DNA of 64,000 nucleotides from Pseudomonas sp. PDM05 (lineage in GTDB: Bacteria; Pseudomonadota; Gammaproteobacteria; Pseudomonadales; Pseudomonadaceae): the NCBI RefSeq assembly GCF_014851685.1, contig NZ_JACVAC010000001.1, positions 558,001 through 622,000 of the forward strand, given 5' to 3'. The position numbers were made by a program, and so were the translations under genes. The notes beneath the pieces are model-generated. The model was not told the origin of the DNA. It worked only from the letters and a program-made list of their open reading frames with translations, and made no database searches. Positions 1 through 9,295 of this stretch are shown here, piece after piece (positions within the stretch are counted from its first letter, which is position 1; the number at the start of each line of letters is the position of its first letter).

Positions 1-330
1 GTCCCCGGCCTTGACCCGCAGCGCCTTGATATACGGACGCTGGTAGCTCTCACACTCGTCGGGGCTTTCGTCGCCGTGGAATTGCAGCATGTCCAACGCA
101 ACGGCATCCAGGGTCTCATTGAGTTCGCAGCGGCTGGCGTTGACGAACAAGCCCACCGTGGTCACGAACGGCGGTAACGCGGCGATGATCGCCCGCGCCT
201 GCAATACATTAACCGCCCGCGGGCTCTTGGCATAAAACACGAAACCGATGGCGTCCGCGCCCGCTTCGACTGCCGCCAGCGCGTCTTCTATGCGGGTAAT
301 CCCGCAAATCTTGCTGCGAACGGCTGGCAT
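1..330 (-). CDS. trpF: N-(5'-phosphoribosyl)anthranilate isomerase, partial (3' end outside window)
   Basis: This is the third step of tryptophan synthesis from anthranilate, the Amadori rearrangement of phosphoribosylanthranilate to CdRP. The first 110 codons are present. They begin [13 protein letters not shown], the conserved first strand of the TrpF barrel, with the catalytic Cys at residue 9. They continue through [16 protein letters not shown] and TVGLFVN, both typical of the family. The ATG lies just upstream of the KICG motif. The C-terminal half, including the phosphate-binding loops, lies beyond base 1. The gene follows truA on the same strand with a 64-nt gap, the fimV-truA-trpF order usual in pseudomonads, so co-transcription is likely. 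Confidence 0.95.
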   Translation of the reverse strand, partial: MPAVRSKICGITRIEDALAAVEAGADAIGFVFYAKSPRAVNVLQARAIIAALPPFVTTVGLFVNASRCELNETLDAVALDMLQFHGDESPDECESYQRPYIKALRVKAGD

Positions 331-394
331 GTCGTGGAAACCTCAGGGGTTGGGCCGAGAAAGTCCCGGATGGTAACAAATGCTTTTCCGGGCG

Positions 395-1276
395 TCAGCC
401 GCCAAGTTCGCTGAAACCTGTGAGGAAGTGTGGCCCGATAAAACGTTCCGGCAATTCGAACTCGTCGCGGTACTCCACATCCACCAGGTACAACCCGAAC
501 GGATGCGCCGTCACCCCGCCGGTACGGCGGATGCGGCTTTCCAGCACTTCCCTGGCCCATTCCACCGGGCGCTCGCCCGTGCCGATGGTCATCAGCACGC
601 CAGCAATGTTGCGCACCATATGGTGCAGGAACGCACCGGCACGAATATCCAGCACGATCATCTTGCCGTGGCGCGTGACCCGCAGATGGTGGACTTCCTT
701 GATCGGCGACTTGGCCTGGCACTGACCCGCCCGGAACGCGCTGAAATCATGTACACCGACCAGGTGCTGCGCGGCCTCGGCCATGCGCTCGGCGTCCAGC
801 GGGCGGTGGTTCCAGGTGATTTCTTCGTTGAGATGAGCAGGGCGGATCTGGTCGTTGTAGATCACATAACGATAGCGCCGGGCAATGGCCTTGAAACGCG
901 CATGAAAGTGCGCAGGCATGACCTTGGCCCAGCTGACACTGACGTCATGGGGCAAATTGATATTGGCACCCATCACCCACGCCTTCATCGTGCGCTCGGC
1001 CTGGGTGTCGAAGTGCACCACCTGGCCGCAGGCGTGCACGCCAGCGTCGGTACGCCCGGCGCACATCAGCGACACCGGCGAGTCAGCGACTTTAGACAGA
1101 GCCTTTTCCAGGGTCTCCTGCACCGTCGGCACACCCGACGCCTGGCGCTGCCAGCCGCGATAGCGCGAGCCTTTGTATTCCACGCCCAGGGCGATGCGGT
1201 AAAAGCCTGCGGCCGCCATTTCGGCGGCCGCGTTATCTATATTTGCCAAGAACTGAGAGCCTGATGAGTTACGCAA
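395..1276 (-). CDS. truA: tRNA pseudouridine(38-40) synthase TruA
   Basis: The enzyme converts uridines 38-40 of the tRNA anticodon stem-loop to pseudouridine. The family signature GRTDAGVHA is present, with catalytic Asp at about residue 77. It is followed by HFDT and, near the C-terminus, FLHHMVRNIAGVL, both characteristic of TruA. The start is uncertain. The open frame begins at a TTG (1276) without a strong ribosome site, and the conserved core starts at FYRIALGVEYKG (about residue 25). A second TTG (1249) and an ATG at residue 20 are alternatives. About 270-293 residues fits the family. It lies between fimV, separated by a REP pair, and trpF. Confidence 0.93.
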   Translation of the reverse strand: MRNSSGSQFLANIDNAAAEMAAAGFYRIALGVEYKGSRYRGWQRQASGVPTVQETLEKALSKVADSPVSLMCAGRTDAGVHACGQVVHFDTQAERTMKAWVMGANINLPHDVSVSWAKVMPAHFHARFKAIARRYRYVIYNDQIRPAHLNEEITWNHRPLDAERMAEAAQHLVGVHDFSAFRAGQCQAKSPIKEVHHLRVTRHGKMIVLDIRAGAFLHHMVRNIAGVLMTIGTGERPVEWAREVLESRIRRTGGVTAHPFGLYLVDVEYRDEFELPERFIGPHFLTGFSELGG

Positions 1277-1303
1277 AGGCGGCCATTATAAAGATGACCG
1301 CCC

Positions 1304-1397
1304 AAATGTGGGAGCGGGCTTGCTCGCGAAGGCAGTCACTCAGTCACGACATCATTGACTGACACTACGCCTTCGCGGGCAAGCCCGCCCCCACAGT
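1304..1397. repeat. Paired REP element (inverted pair)
   Basis: Two REP units in inverted orientation (1307-1332 and about 1369-1396) surround a short spacer in the truA-fimV gap. The core reads GTGGGAGCGGGCTTGCTCGC. The distal copy is slightly diverged, with GGGC in place of GAGC and CCCCCAC. Confidence 0.9.
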
Positions 1398-1413
1398 GGA
1401 TTTTCGTTACCCT

Positions 1414-3993
1414 TCAAATGCGGCCGAGCATTTCCTTGGCCTCGCCGCGCTGAGACTCGTCACCTTCGGTCAGCACTTCGGACAGGATGTCCCGCGCGCC
1501 ATCAGCATCACCCATGTCGATGTACGCCTGAGCCAAGTCCAGCTTGGTCGCTACTTCATCGGTTCCGGACAGGAAGTCGAACTCCGGCTCATCACCACCC
1601 AGCGCCGCATCTTCAGCGGTAAAGGATGGCTCGATAGGCGGATGCTCCAGGCTCTGGGACAGACGATCCAGCTCAGCGTTGACGTCATCCAGCTCGGACG
1701 CAAAGGCATCAGGCTTGGCAGCCGCTTCAGGCTCGTCGGCCAGGGACAGGTCGAAGTCTTCCGGCAGGTCAAAATCGTCCAGCGCAGCGGGCGTCAGGGT
1801 CGGCGGCTCGACGGCAGGCACATCCTGCATCTGCTCTTCAAGGCCTGACAGGAAGTCGTCATCGGCCTGCGCCGAAGCCGGCTCATCGAGTTGCAGGTCC
1901 AAATCAAAGTCGGACAGGTCGTCCGGGCTGGCCTTGGCTTCGGTCTGCTGTTGCAGCACCGACTCAAAACTCAACTCATCGTCCAGGCTGGCAGGCGAAG
2001 CGGCTTCCAATTCATCCAGGCTCAGGTCGAAATCAGTCTCGAAGGCCTCAGGTGCCGGTGCCGGTGCCACCGGCTTGTCTTCCAGCAGGTCCTTGACGTA
2101 TTGAGCGTCCAGGGCGGCGGCGGCCACTGCGGCGCTGACACCCGCCGCGAGCACGGCCATGGCCGGGAAGCGTGACTTGAGCTGCTCGACCTGGGCATGG
2201 TTCTCACCGTTGGCTACCAGCTGGCGCTCCTGGGTGACAAAGCCGTCCTTGTCGTTTTGCAGGCCGTAGACCTCCATCAGCTTCAAGCGCAAATCGCTGC
2301 GCTTGGGTTCGTGCTTGATCGCTTGCTCCAATACGTCGGCGGCCTGGTTCAGATGGCCGCGGTCGACAAGGGATTGGGCCTGGGCCAGCGCATCGTTGGC
2401 GTTGACCGGGGCAACGGCCACTGCCAGCGGCGAGAGCACCGAGGCGACGGTTGGCACGACTGTCTGCTCGACCACAGGGGCAGGCGCAGGCGCCGGAGCG
2501 GCTGACAGCTTGACGTTCGGCGGCGGGACTTCCAGACCCTCGAAGCTGTCCGGTGGCAGATCCTGGTCAATATCGGAGGTGAACACCGGTTCTTCGGCCA
2601 GGGCACGGGCCATGCGCAGGTGCTTTTCCTCTTCGCGACGGGCATTGCGATGGCGCGCCCACAGCAGCAGGAGCAACAACACCACCAGGCCCGCCGCGCC
2701 ACCGATCACACCCAGCACCACCGGATTGGTCAGCAGGTCGTTGAATTTGTCGTCCGCGCTGGCAGGTGCCGCTTCAGGCTTGATCGGCTCAGGCGCAGGC
2801 GCCGCCGGGACAGGCGCAGGAACGGGCGCCGCTACCGGAGCGGCAGGCGTCGTCGCGGCCGGCTCGCCAGCCAATTGTGCAGAGATGGGTGCCGTTGCAG
2901 CTGCCGCAGCGGGATCACCTTTTTCAGCCTGCAAACGCGCCAACTGGTCGTTTTTCAGTTGAATCAGCTTTTGCAACTTGTCCAACTGGCTTTGCAGGTC
3001 CGCCGCACGGCTTTTCAGCTCGGCGTTGTCGCGACGGGTGGTGTCCAGCTCTTCCTGGGTCATCGCCAGCTTGTCGCTCAGGGCGCGGCCGTCAGCGGCC
3101 TTGCCTTTCGCGCCCTTTTTGGCGGACTCGGCCGAGACCAGGCTCAGGTTGTCCTTGGTCGTGGTGCTCGACGGCGCATTGCCCGCCTGGGTGCGCTTGG
3201 TGGCATCCAGTTGCTGCTTGCCCGCGACTTGATTGGTCGCCGAGCGACGGCCCTGGCGCCAGGCGGCGTTTTGCGCGGTGACTTCGGCAATCGCCTGTGG
3301 CTGTGGCAGCGCGGTGCTTTGTACGGTATCCGGCAGGCGCAGGACCTGGCCGGTCTTCAAGCGGTTGATGTTGCCATCGATAAAGGCGCCAGGGTTGAGT
3401 GCCTGGATCGCCAGCATGGTCTGTTGGACCGAGCCGCCGTTGCGGTTCTTCGCGGCAATTTCCCACAAGGTGTCGTGAGAAGTCGTGGTGTGCTGGTTCG
3501 GCTTGCTTACGACAGGGGCGGCAGGTGCAGCGGGCGCGGCACTCGCCGGCGCCGACAAGCGCGGCGCTGGGGCGGCAGCTGCCGGTTGTTCAAATTTGGC
3601 GGGATCAAGCAGCACGCTGTAGTCGCGCATCAGACGACCATTGGGCCACTGCACCTGCAACAGGAAACGTACGTAGGATTCCGGAAGCGGCTTGCTGGAG
3701 GTGACGCGCACCACGCTGCGGCCACTGGGATTGATCACGGGGGTAAAGGTCAGGTCATTGAGGAACGCCTGGCGATCCACGCCCGCATCCACAAACGCCT
3801 GGGAGGAAGCCAGGCTCGGCGTGATCTCGGATGCCGTGAGGCCGCCGACATCAAGCAATTCGATTTCCACCGACAAGGGCTGGTTCAACTTCGACTTGAG
3901 GGTCATCTCCCCAAGTTGCAGCGCCTGCGCCATACCGGAGGACAGCGCCGAGGCGGCCGCTATTGCTAACACCAGTTTGCGAACTTGAACCAT
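1414..3993 (-). CDS. fimV: FimV-type inner-membrane peptidoglycan-binding polar hub protein
   Basis: FimV is a large bitopic protein needed for type IV pilus assembly, polar localisation and cAMP-linked twitching motility. The 859-residue product has a signal peptide (residues 1-24, ending AQA), the conserved FimV N-terminal region, a periplasmic LysM domain (TLWEIAAKNR through GQVLRLPD) and a Leu-rich coiled-coil stretch. An Ala/Pro-rich linker is followed by one membrane helix near residue 430 (GGAAGLVVLLLLLLW) and a very acidic cytoplasmic part. It ends in the family's C-terminal TPR-like motif LDLAQAYIDMGDADGARDIL. The start ATG at 3993 has a good ribosome site (AAGGATGAGG). The upstream extension of the frame lacks coding character. 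Confidence 0.93.
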   Translation of the reverse strand: MVQVRKLVLAIAAASALSSGMAQALQLGEMTLKSKLNQPLSVEIELLDVGGLTASEITPSLASSQAFVDAGVDRQAFLNDLTFTPVINPSGRSVVRVTSSKPLPESYVRFLLQVQWPNGRLMRDYSVLLDPAKFEQPAAAAPAPRLSAPASAAPAAPAAPVVSKPNQHTTTSHDTLWEIAAKNRNGGSVQQTMLAIQALNPGAFIDGNINRLKTGQVLRLPDTVQSTALPQPQAIAEVTAQNAAWRQGRRSATNQVAGKQQLDATKRTQAGNAPSSTTTKDNLSLVSAESAKKGAKGKAADGRALSDKLAMTQEELDTTRRDNAELKSRAADLQSQLDKLQKLIQLKNDQLARLQAEKGDPAAAAATAPISAQLAGEPAATTPAAPVAAPVPAPVPAAPAPEPIKPEAAPASADDKFNDLLTNPVVLGVIGGAAGLVVLLLLLLWARHRNARREEEKHLRMARALAEEPVFTSDIDQDLPPDSFEGLEVPPPNVKLSAAPAPAPAPVVEQTVVPTVASVLSPLAVAVAPVNANDALAQAQSLVDRGHLNQAADVLEQAIKHEPKRSDLRLKLMEVYGLQNDKDGFVTQERQLVANGENHAQVEQLKSRFPAMAVLAAGVSAAVAAAALDAQYVKDLLEDKPVAPAPAPEAFETDFDLSLDELEAASPASLDDELSFESVLQQQTEAKASPDDLSDFDLDLQLDEPASAQADDDFLSGLEEQMQDVPAVEPPTLTPAALDDFDLPEDFDLSLADEPEAAAKPDAFASELDDVNAELDRLSQSLEHPPIEPSFTAEDAALGGDEPEFDFLSGTDEVATKLDLAQAYIDMGDADGARDILSEVLTEGDESQRGEAKEMLGRI

Positions 3994-4155
3994 AGCCTCA
4001 TCCTTTGTTTGAACACTCCCCGGCCTGCGAGAAGGTTGGTAACCGCTGCCATTAGGCATGGCGAGCCGATAGGTCACCGACGCGCAACTTTTCCAGCTTG
4101 GGGCCAAGCATAGCGCCTGGTTAGAATCAATCTACAAATTGCCGCCAAGTATCTT

Positions 4156-5166
4156 TTACGCAAGGTCTTTTATCAACAACTGTGCCAGCTGTACGGCGTT
4201 CAGTGCCGCGCCTTTGCGTACGTTATCTGACGTCAGCCACAGATTTAGTTCCGACGGATCATCCACACCTGCGCGAACCCGTCCGACATACACCACGTCT
4301 TGTCCGACTGCGTCGCCAACCGCGGTTGGGTAATCACCCTCCTCCACCAGCTCTACACCCGGCGCTGCGTCGAGTGCGCGGTTGACGGCGGCGAGGTCGA
4401 CCGCTGCACCCAGCTGCAATGACACTGTCAGGCTATCGCCAAAAAACACCGGGGCTTGAACGCAAGTTGCGGAAATCTTTAGTAAAGGAGTTTCCAGCAC
4501 CGCGCGCAGTTCGTGTACGAGACGTTTCTCAAGGGCTGTATGACCTTGGGCATCTGGCGTACCGACTTGTGCCAACAGGTTGAAGGCCATTTGCCGATCA
4601 AAGAACTTCGGCTCCAGCGGGCGCACGTTCAGCAGTTCAGCGGTTTGCCGCGCCAGCTCGCTGACGGCTTCGCGCCCCTGGGCAGACACGGCCAGGCTGG
4701 CGGTGACACTCACGCGCTGGATGTCCAGCAAGCCACGCAATGGCGCCAGGACCACCGCCAGGTTGGTTGCGGACGGGCTCGGGCTGGCAAGCTGGAAAGG
4801 TTTTTTCAGGCCCTTGAGGACCTGCGCATTCGCCTCCGGCACCACCGGCGGCGCCTGTTCGGCAGGCAAGGCACCCGACAGGTCGATCACCGCACACCCG
4901 GCTGCCGTGGCGCGCGGGGCGAAACTCAGGGTGACGGCCGGCCCGGCTGCAAAGAACGCCAGCTGCGCCTTGCTGAAGTCAAATTCGTCGACTTCCTTGA
5001 CCCGCACGTTCTTGCCGCGAAACGGCACCGATGCCCCCGCCGAGTTGCTGCCAGCCAGCAGATACAGGGTACCCACCGGGAAATCCAGTTCTTCGAGGAT
5101 CTGCACCAGGGTCTCACCCACGGTGCCGGTGGCGCCGATCACGGCGATTTCAAAGGTCTGGGTCAT
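4156..5166 (-). CDS. usg: USG-1 family aspartate-semialdehyde dehydrogenase paralogue (catalytic Cys absent)
   Basis: The 336-residue protein has the N-terminal NAD(P)-binding motif GATGTVGE and the overall Asd fold sequence pattern. At the position where true Asd enzymes carry the nucleophilic Cys (NCT), it reads ASPSPSATNLAVVLAPL, with no Cys. This is the hallmark of the USG-1 paralogues that sit next to asd in many gammaproteobacteria and whose role is unknown. It lies downstream of asd on the same strand, separated by an asd terminator and a REP pair, and upstream of fimV. Dehydrogenase activity is unlikely. A structural or regulatory role is inference. Confidence 0.85.
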   Translation of the reverse strand: MTQTFEIAVIGATGTVGETLVQILEELDFPVGTLYLLAGSNSAGASVPFRGKNVRVKEVDEFDFSKAQLAFFAAGPAVTLSFAPRATAAGCAVIDLSGALPAEQAPPVVPEANAQVLKGLKKPFQLASPSPSATNLAVVLAPLRGLLDIQRVSVTASLAVSAQGREAVSELARQTAELLNVRPLEPKFFDRQMAFNLLAQVGTPDAQGHTALEKRLVHELRAVLETPLLKISATCVQAPVFFGDSLTVSLQLGAAVDLAAVNRALDAAPGVELVEEGDYPTAVGDAVGQDVVYVGRVRAGVDDPSELNLWLTSDNVRKGAALNAVQLAQLLIKDLA

Positions 5167-5259
5167 GGGGGCTGCCTCGGGCATTGCGGGGGGGAGCGGC
5201 ACTTTACCGGGTGGTTGGGGGTGAGGCAATTGGACCGGGTCTTGGGGTGTCGCTGATGG

Positions 5260-5350
5260 CCTCTTCGCGAGCAAGCCCGCTCCCACATTCGACCGAGTTT
5301 CTCCAATTGAAATGCAATCAAATGTGGGAGCGGGCTTGCTCGCGAAGAGG
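5260..5350. repeat. Paired REP element (perfect inverted pair)
   Basis: Two 30-nt arms, CCTCTTCGCGAGCAAGCCCG... and its exact complement, face each other across about 30 nt in the asd-usg gap. Confidence 0.92.
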
Positions 5351-5360
5351 CCCGAAAGCA

Positions 5361-5398
5361 CAACAAAAAACCCGCGCCTGTCACCAGAGCGCGGGTTT
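5361..5398 (-). terminator. Intrinsic terminator downstream of asd
   Basis: A 10-bp stem (AAACCCGCGC / GCGCGGGTTT) lies just after the asd stop codon. On the minus strand it is followed by a T-run (GGGTTTTTTG). Confidence 0.85.
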
Positions 5399-5416
5399 CC
5401 TGATTGCCTCAAGCGA

Positions 5417-6529
5417 TCAACGCTCCAGCAAGATCCGCAGCATGCGCCGCAGCGGTTCAGCCGCGCCCCACAACAGTTGGTCGCCAACCGTGAACGCGCC
5501 CAGGAACTGGCTGCCCATGTTCAGCTTGCGCAGACGGCCCACGGGTACATTCAGGGTACCGGTGACCTTCGTCGGGCTCAGCTCCTGCATGCTGATGTCG
5601 CGGTTGTTCGGCACCAGCTTGACCCATGGGTTGTGCGAGCTGATCAACGCTTCGATATCAGCGATCGGCACGTCTTTGTTCAGCTTGATGGTCAGCGCCT
5701 GGCTGTGGCAGCGCATCGCGCCGATACGCACGCAGATGCCATCCACCGGGATCGGGCTCTTGAAGCGACCGAGGATCTTGTTGGTCTCGGCCTGGGCCTT
5801 CCACTCTTCGCGGCTCTGGCCGTTCGGCAGTTCCTTGTCGATCCACGGGATCAAGCTACCGGCCAACGGCACGCCGAAGTTCTCGGTCGGGTACGCATCG
5901 CTGCGCATGGCTTCAGCCACACGACGGTCGATGTCGAGGATCGCGCTGGCCGGGTCGGCCAGTTGATCGGCGACGGCCGCGTGGGTTGCGCCCATCTGCT
6001 TGATCAGCTCACGCATATTCTGCGCACCGGCACCGGAGGCCGCCTGATAGGTCATGGCGCTCATCCACTCGACCAGGCCGGCTTCGAACAAGCCACCCAG
6101 GCCCATCAGCATCAGGCTGACGGTGCAGTTGCCGCCGACGTAGTTCTTGGTGCCCGCATCCAGCTGCTGGTCGATGACCTTGCGGTTCACCGGGTCCAGG
6201 ATGATCACGGCGTCGTCCTGCATACGCAGGCTCGATGCAGCATCGATCCAGTAACCCTGCCAGCCGGCTTCACGCAGCTTGGGGAAGACTTCACTGGTGT
6301 AGTCGCCACCCTGACAGGTCACAATCACGTCGAGGGTTTTCAGCTCTTCAATGCTGTAGGCGTCCTTGAGCGGGGCAATATCCTTGCCCACGGACGGGCC
6401 TTGGCCACCCACGTTCGAAGTGGTGAAAAACACCGGCTCAATAAGATCGAAATCCTGCTCTTCCAGCATCCGCTGCATGAGCACGGAACCGACCATACCG
6501 CGCCAACCGATCAGACCTACACGTTTCAT
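5417..6529 (-). CDS. asd: Aspartate-semialdehyde dehydrogenase
   Basis: The enzyme reduces aspartyl phosphate to aspartate semialdehyde with NADPH, the branch point to lysine/diaminopimelate, threonine and methionine. The 370-residue product begins [21 protein letters not shown], containing the nucleotide-binding loop. It has the active-site segment GGNCTVSLM with the nucleophilic Cys and ends with the family's substrate-binding region. This is the active homologue of the neighbouring Cys-less usg. It is followed by a clear terminator, and leuB lies upstream behind its own terminator, so it is probably transcribed separately. Confidence 0.97.
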   Translation of the reverse strand: MKRVGLIGWRGMVGSVLMQRMLEEQDFDLIEPVFFTTSNVGGQGPSVGKDIAPLKDAYSIEELKTLDVIVTCQGGDYTSEVFPKLREAGWQGYWIDAASSLRMQDDAVIILDPVNRKVIDQQLDAGTKNYVGGNCTVSLMLMGLGGLFEAGLVEWMSAMTYQAASGAGAQNMRELIKQMGATHAAVADQLADPASAILDIDRRVAEAMRSDAYPTENFGVPLAGSLIPWIDKELPNGQSREEWKAQAETNKILGRFKSPIPVDGICVRIGAMRCHSQALTIKLNKDVPIADIEALISSHNPWVKLVPNNRDISMQELSPTKVTGTLNVPVGRLRKLNMGSQFLGAFTVGDQLLWGAAEPLRRMLRILLER

Positions 6530-6546
6530 CGCAACTACACCTTGTT

Positions 6547-6587
6547 AAAAAGTGGGCCGCCTTGCAGCAACAACTGCAAGCGGGCCC
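6547..6587 (-). terminator. Intrinsic terminator downstream of leuB
   Basis: A GC-rich stem (GGGCCCGCTTGCAG / CTGCAAGGCGGCCC, minus-strand reading, one bulge) with loop TTGTTG is followed by ACTTTTTAAC. It starts 7 nt after leuB. Confidence 0.85.
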
Positions 6588-6593
6588 GAGAGA

Positions 6594-7676
6594 TTACAGA
6601 TTCCGCAGCGCGGCGACTACTGCGTCGCCCATTTCTTGCGTCCCAACCTTGGTGCAACCCTGCGACCAGATGTCGCCGGTGCGCAAACCCTGATCCAGCA
6701 CCAGGCTCACGGCCTTCTCGATGGCATCCGCCGCTTCGCTCAGGTTGAAGCTGTAACGCAGCATCATCGACACCGACAAGATAGTCGCCAGCGGGTTGGC
6801 AATGCCCTGGCCCGCGATGTCCGGCGCCGAGCCGTGGCAAGGCTCGTACATGCCCTTGTTGTTGGTGTCCAGGGACGCCGACGGCAGCATGCCGATGGAG
6901 CCGGTGAGCATCGACGCCTGGTCGGACAGGATGTCGCCGAACAGGTTGTCGGTAACGATCACGTCGAACTGCTTGGGCGCACGCACCAACTGCATGGCGG
7001 CGTTATCGACGTACATGTGGCTCAGCTCGACATCCGGGTAGTCCTTGGCCACTTCTTCGACGATTTCGCGCCACAGTTGGCTGGAGGCCAGCACGTTGGC
7101 CTTGTCGACCGAGCAGACTTTCTTGCCACGCACACGGGCCATGTCGAAACCGACACGGGCGATACGGCGGATTTCGCTCTCGCTGTACGGCAGGGTGTCG
7201 TAGGCCTGGCGTTCGCCGTTTTCCAGCTCGCGCACGCCACGTGGCGAGCCGAAGTAGATACCGCCGGTCAGCTCGCGCACGATGAGGATGTCCAGGCCCG
7301 CGACCACTTCCGGCTTGAGGCTCGACGCGTCAGCCAGCTGCGGGTAGAGGATCGCCGGGCGCAGGTTGCCGAACAGGCCCAGTTGCGCACGGATTTTCAG
7401 CAAGCCGCGCTCAGGGCGGATGTCACGTTCGATCTTGTCCCACTTCGGGCCACCCACGGCGCCGAGCAGCACGGCGTCGGCCGCGCGGGCGCGGTCCAGG
7501 GTTTCGTCGGCCAGTGGCACGCCGTGCTTGTCGATGGCGGCACCGCCGATCACGTCGTGGCTCAGTTCAAAGCCCAGGCTGTACTTGCTGTTGGTGAGCT
7601 CCAGCACCTTGACCGCTTCGGCCATGATTTCCGGACCAATACCGTCGCCAGGGAGAATCAGAATCTGCTTGCTCAT
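6594..7676 (-). CDS. leuB: 3-isopropylmalate dehydrogenase
   Basis: The enzyme oxidises and decarboxylates 3-isopropylmalate to 2-oxoisocaproate with NAD, the third leucine step. The 360-residue length is standard. Visible family features are GDGIGPEI at the N-terminus, the Arg-rich substrate region ([19 protein letters not shown]), and [25 protein letters not shown] with the metal-binding Asp residues. The NAD-binding motif [15 protein letters not shown] follows. It is the last gene of the minus-strand leuC-leuD-methyltransferase-leuB run. Confidence 0.97.
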   Translation of the reverse strand: MSKQILILPGDGIGPEIMAEAVKVLELTNSKYSLGFELSHDVIGGAAIDKHGVPLADETLDRARAADAVLLGAVGGPKWDKIERDIRPERGLLKIRAQLGLFGNLRPAILYPQLADASSLKPEVVAGLDILIVRELTGGIYFGSPRGVRELENGERQAYDTLPYSESEIRRIARVGFDMARVRGKKVCSVDKANVLASSQLWREIVEEVAKDYPDVELSHMYVDNAAMQLVRAPKQFDVIVTDNLFGDILSDQASMLTGSIGMLPSASLDTNNKGMYEPCHGSAPDIAGQGIANPLATILSVSMMLRYSFNLSEAADAIEKAVSLVLDQGLRTGDIWSQGCTKVGTQEMGDAVVAALRNL

Positions 7677-7729
7677 GGGTTCCTCATTTCATCAAGCGAC
7701 CCGCCCGCGGGCAGGTCGGGAAAAATTGC

Positions 7730-8494
7730 TCAGCGCTCGGCAAACACCACCAGCACGTCGGTGCTGAAGGTGCCGTCGGCTTGAATCTCGTAGTAATCGC
7801 GTACTTCCTGGCCCATCGCCCGTTGCAGCTCAAGGATGGCAGCGCGCAGCACTTCGGGCGTGCGCATGCGCTCGACCCACGAAGTGTATTCCAGGCGCAG
7901 GCGCTGGCGGCTGCTGTTACGCACATGCAGGCCGGACTCGCTGAGCAGCTGCATCCATTCGGCGGCGGAGTAATCGCGTACGTGGCTGGTGTCGCGCAGC
8001 ACTTCGACGGTTTGCAGGTAAGTGTCCAACAGCGGGCTGCCCGGTGACAAGACATCGACAAACGCCACTACCCCGCCCGGCTTGAGCACCCGGCGCACTT
8101 CGCGCAGGGCCAGGCCGACGTCGCTCCAGTGGTGCGCCGAGTAGCGGCTGAACACGAAGTCGAACTCGCCATCGGCGAACGGCAGGCGCTCGGCGGCGCC
8201 ATGGACGGTGCGGATATTGTCCAGGCCCCGATCGTTTGCAGCGCCCGCGACGACATCGAGCATCTGCTGGGAAAGGTCGTAGGCCACCACCTCTTTAACC
8301 AGAGGGGCGACGTAAAAGCTGACATGACCGGCACCGCAGCCCAGATCCAGCAGTCGTGCAGCGCCCTGCCCGGCCAGTTCGGCCTGGAGCAGCGCGAACT
8401 CGGTGCCCTGGGCGTGCACGGCACTGCTCAGGTAGGCCGAGGCTTGTTCGCCGAATTGTTTTTGCACGACTTGGGTGTGGGCGGTGGTGGTCAT
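7730..8494 (-). CDS. Class I SAM-dependent methyltransferase (UbiE/methyltransf_11 type)
   Basis: The 254-residue protein carries a typical SAM-binding motif I, LLDLGCGAGHVSFY, at about residues 48-61. Post I is VVAYDLSQQML, and motifs LPFADGEFDFVFSRYSAHHW and RVLKPGGVVAFVDV follow. The fold is clear but the acceptor is not. The gene sits between leuD and leuB in the same orientation, a placement I recognise from other Pseudomonas genomes, yet no leucine step needs a methyl transfer. A REP pair separates it from leuD. Confidence 0.85.
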   Translation of the reverse strand: MTTTAHTQVVQKQFGEQASAYLSSAVHAQGTEFALLQAELAGQGAARLLDLGCGAGHVSFYVAPLVKEVVAYDLSQQMLDVVAGAANDRGLDNIRTVHGAAERLPFADGEFDFVFSRYSAHHWSDVGLALREVRRVLKPGGVVAFVDVLSPGSPLLDTYLQTVEVLRDTSHVRDYSAAEWMQLLSESGLHVRNSSRQRLRLEYTSWVERMRTPEVLRAAILELQRAMGQEVRDYYEIQADGTFSTDVLVVFAER

Positions 8495-8529
8495 GAGGGT
8501 TTCCTTGGGACTTATGGTGTTTGTGCTGC

Positions 8530-8620
8530 CGTCTTCGCGAGCAAGCCCGCTCCCACATTTGGCCGCATTTCAACTGAAGGAACTCGGTCGAATGTGGGAG
8601 CGGGCTTGCTCGCGAAAGGG
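8530..8620. repeat. Paired REP element
   Basis: Inverted REP units (about 8532-8559 and 8591-8616) sit between leuD and the methyltransferase gene. The core is identical to the pair beside asd. Confidence 0.9.
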
Positions 8621-8640
8621 CCAGTCCTGCTTACATCAAA

Positions 8641-9285
8641 TCAGGCATCGCGAAACAACCAAGGCTGGCTAGCCCGGTGCTTGGCTTCAAAGGCGGCAAT
8701 TGCATCGCCGTCCTGCAAGGTCAGGCCAATATCGTCCAGGCCGTTGATCAGGCAGTGCTTGCGGAACGCATCGACCTCAAAGTGATACACCTTGCCATCC
8801 GGACGGGTCACGGTTTGCGCGGCCAGGTCGACGGTCAGCTGGTAGCCCTCTTCGGCTTCCACCTGCTTGAACAACTCGTCGACTTCTGCGTCGCTCAAGA
8901 TGATCGGCAGCAAGCCGTTCTTGAAGCTGTTGTTGAAGAAGATGTCGGCATAGCTCGGTGCAATGATGCTGCGAAAGCCATATTCTTCCAGGGCCCACGG
9001 CGCGTGTTCACGGCTGGAGCCGCAACCGAAGTTCTCGCGGGCGAGCAACACGCTGGCACCCTGGTAACGTTCGGCGTTGAGTACGAAGTCCTTGTTCAGC
9101 GGGCGCTTGGAGTTGTCCTGGTAGGCGTAGCCCACGTCCAGGTAGCGCCACTCGTCGAACAGGTTCGGGCCGAAACCGGTGCGTTTGATCGACTTCAAGA
9201 ACTGCTTGGGGATGATCTGGTCGGTGTCGACGTTGGCGCGATCCAAAGGGGCGACAAGGCCGGTGTGTTGGGTAAAAGCACGCAT
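8641..9285 (-). CDS. leuD: 3-isopropylmalate dehydratase small subunit
   Basis: With LeuC it forms isopropylmalate isomerase, which interconverts 2- and 3-isopropylmalate. The 214-residue length is usual for the bacterial small subunit. It begins with the conserved [28 protein letters not shown]. Residues about 80-95 carry [20 protein letters not shown], the swivelling-domain active-site loop. It starts 10 nt downstream of leuC, so the pair is translated from one message. Confidence 0.97.
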   Translation of the reverse strand: MRAFTQHTGLVAPLDRANVDTDQIIPKQFLKSIKRTGFGPNLFDEWRYLDVGYAYQDNSKRPLNKDFVLNAERYQGASVLLARENFGCGSSREHAPWALEEYGFRSIIAPSYADIFFNNSFKNGLLPIILSDAEVDELFKQVEAEEGYQLTVDLAAQTVTRPDGKVYHFEVDAFRKHCLINGLDDIGLTLQDGDAIAAFEAKHRASQPWLFRDA

Positions 9286-9295
9286 CGGGTATTCC

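Noticed and set aside
1304..1397. Repeated inverted GTGGGAGC elements considered as CRISPR repeats or attachment sites
   Set aside because: They occur as isolated inverted pairs scattered between genes, not as regularly spaced direct repeats, and match known pseudomonad REP sequences.
1544..3969. Long plus-strand open frames opposite fimV
   Set aside because: They are low-complexity Ser- and Arg-rich antisense shadows of a repetitive GC-rich gene, with no start signals or domains.
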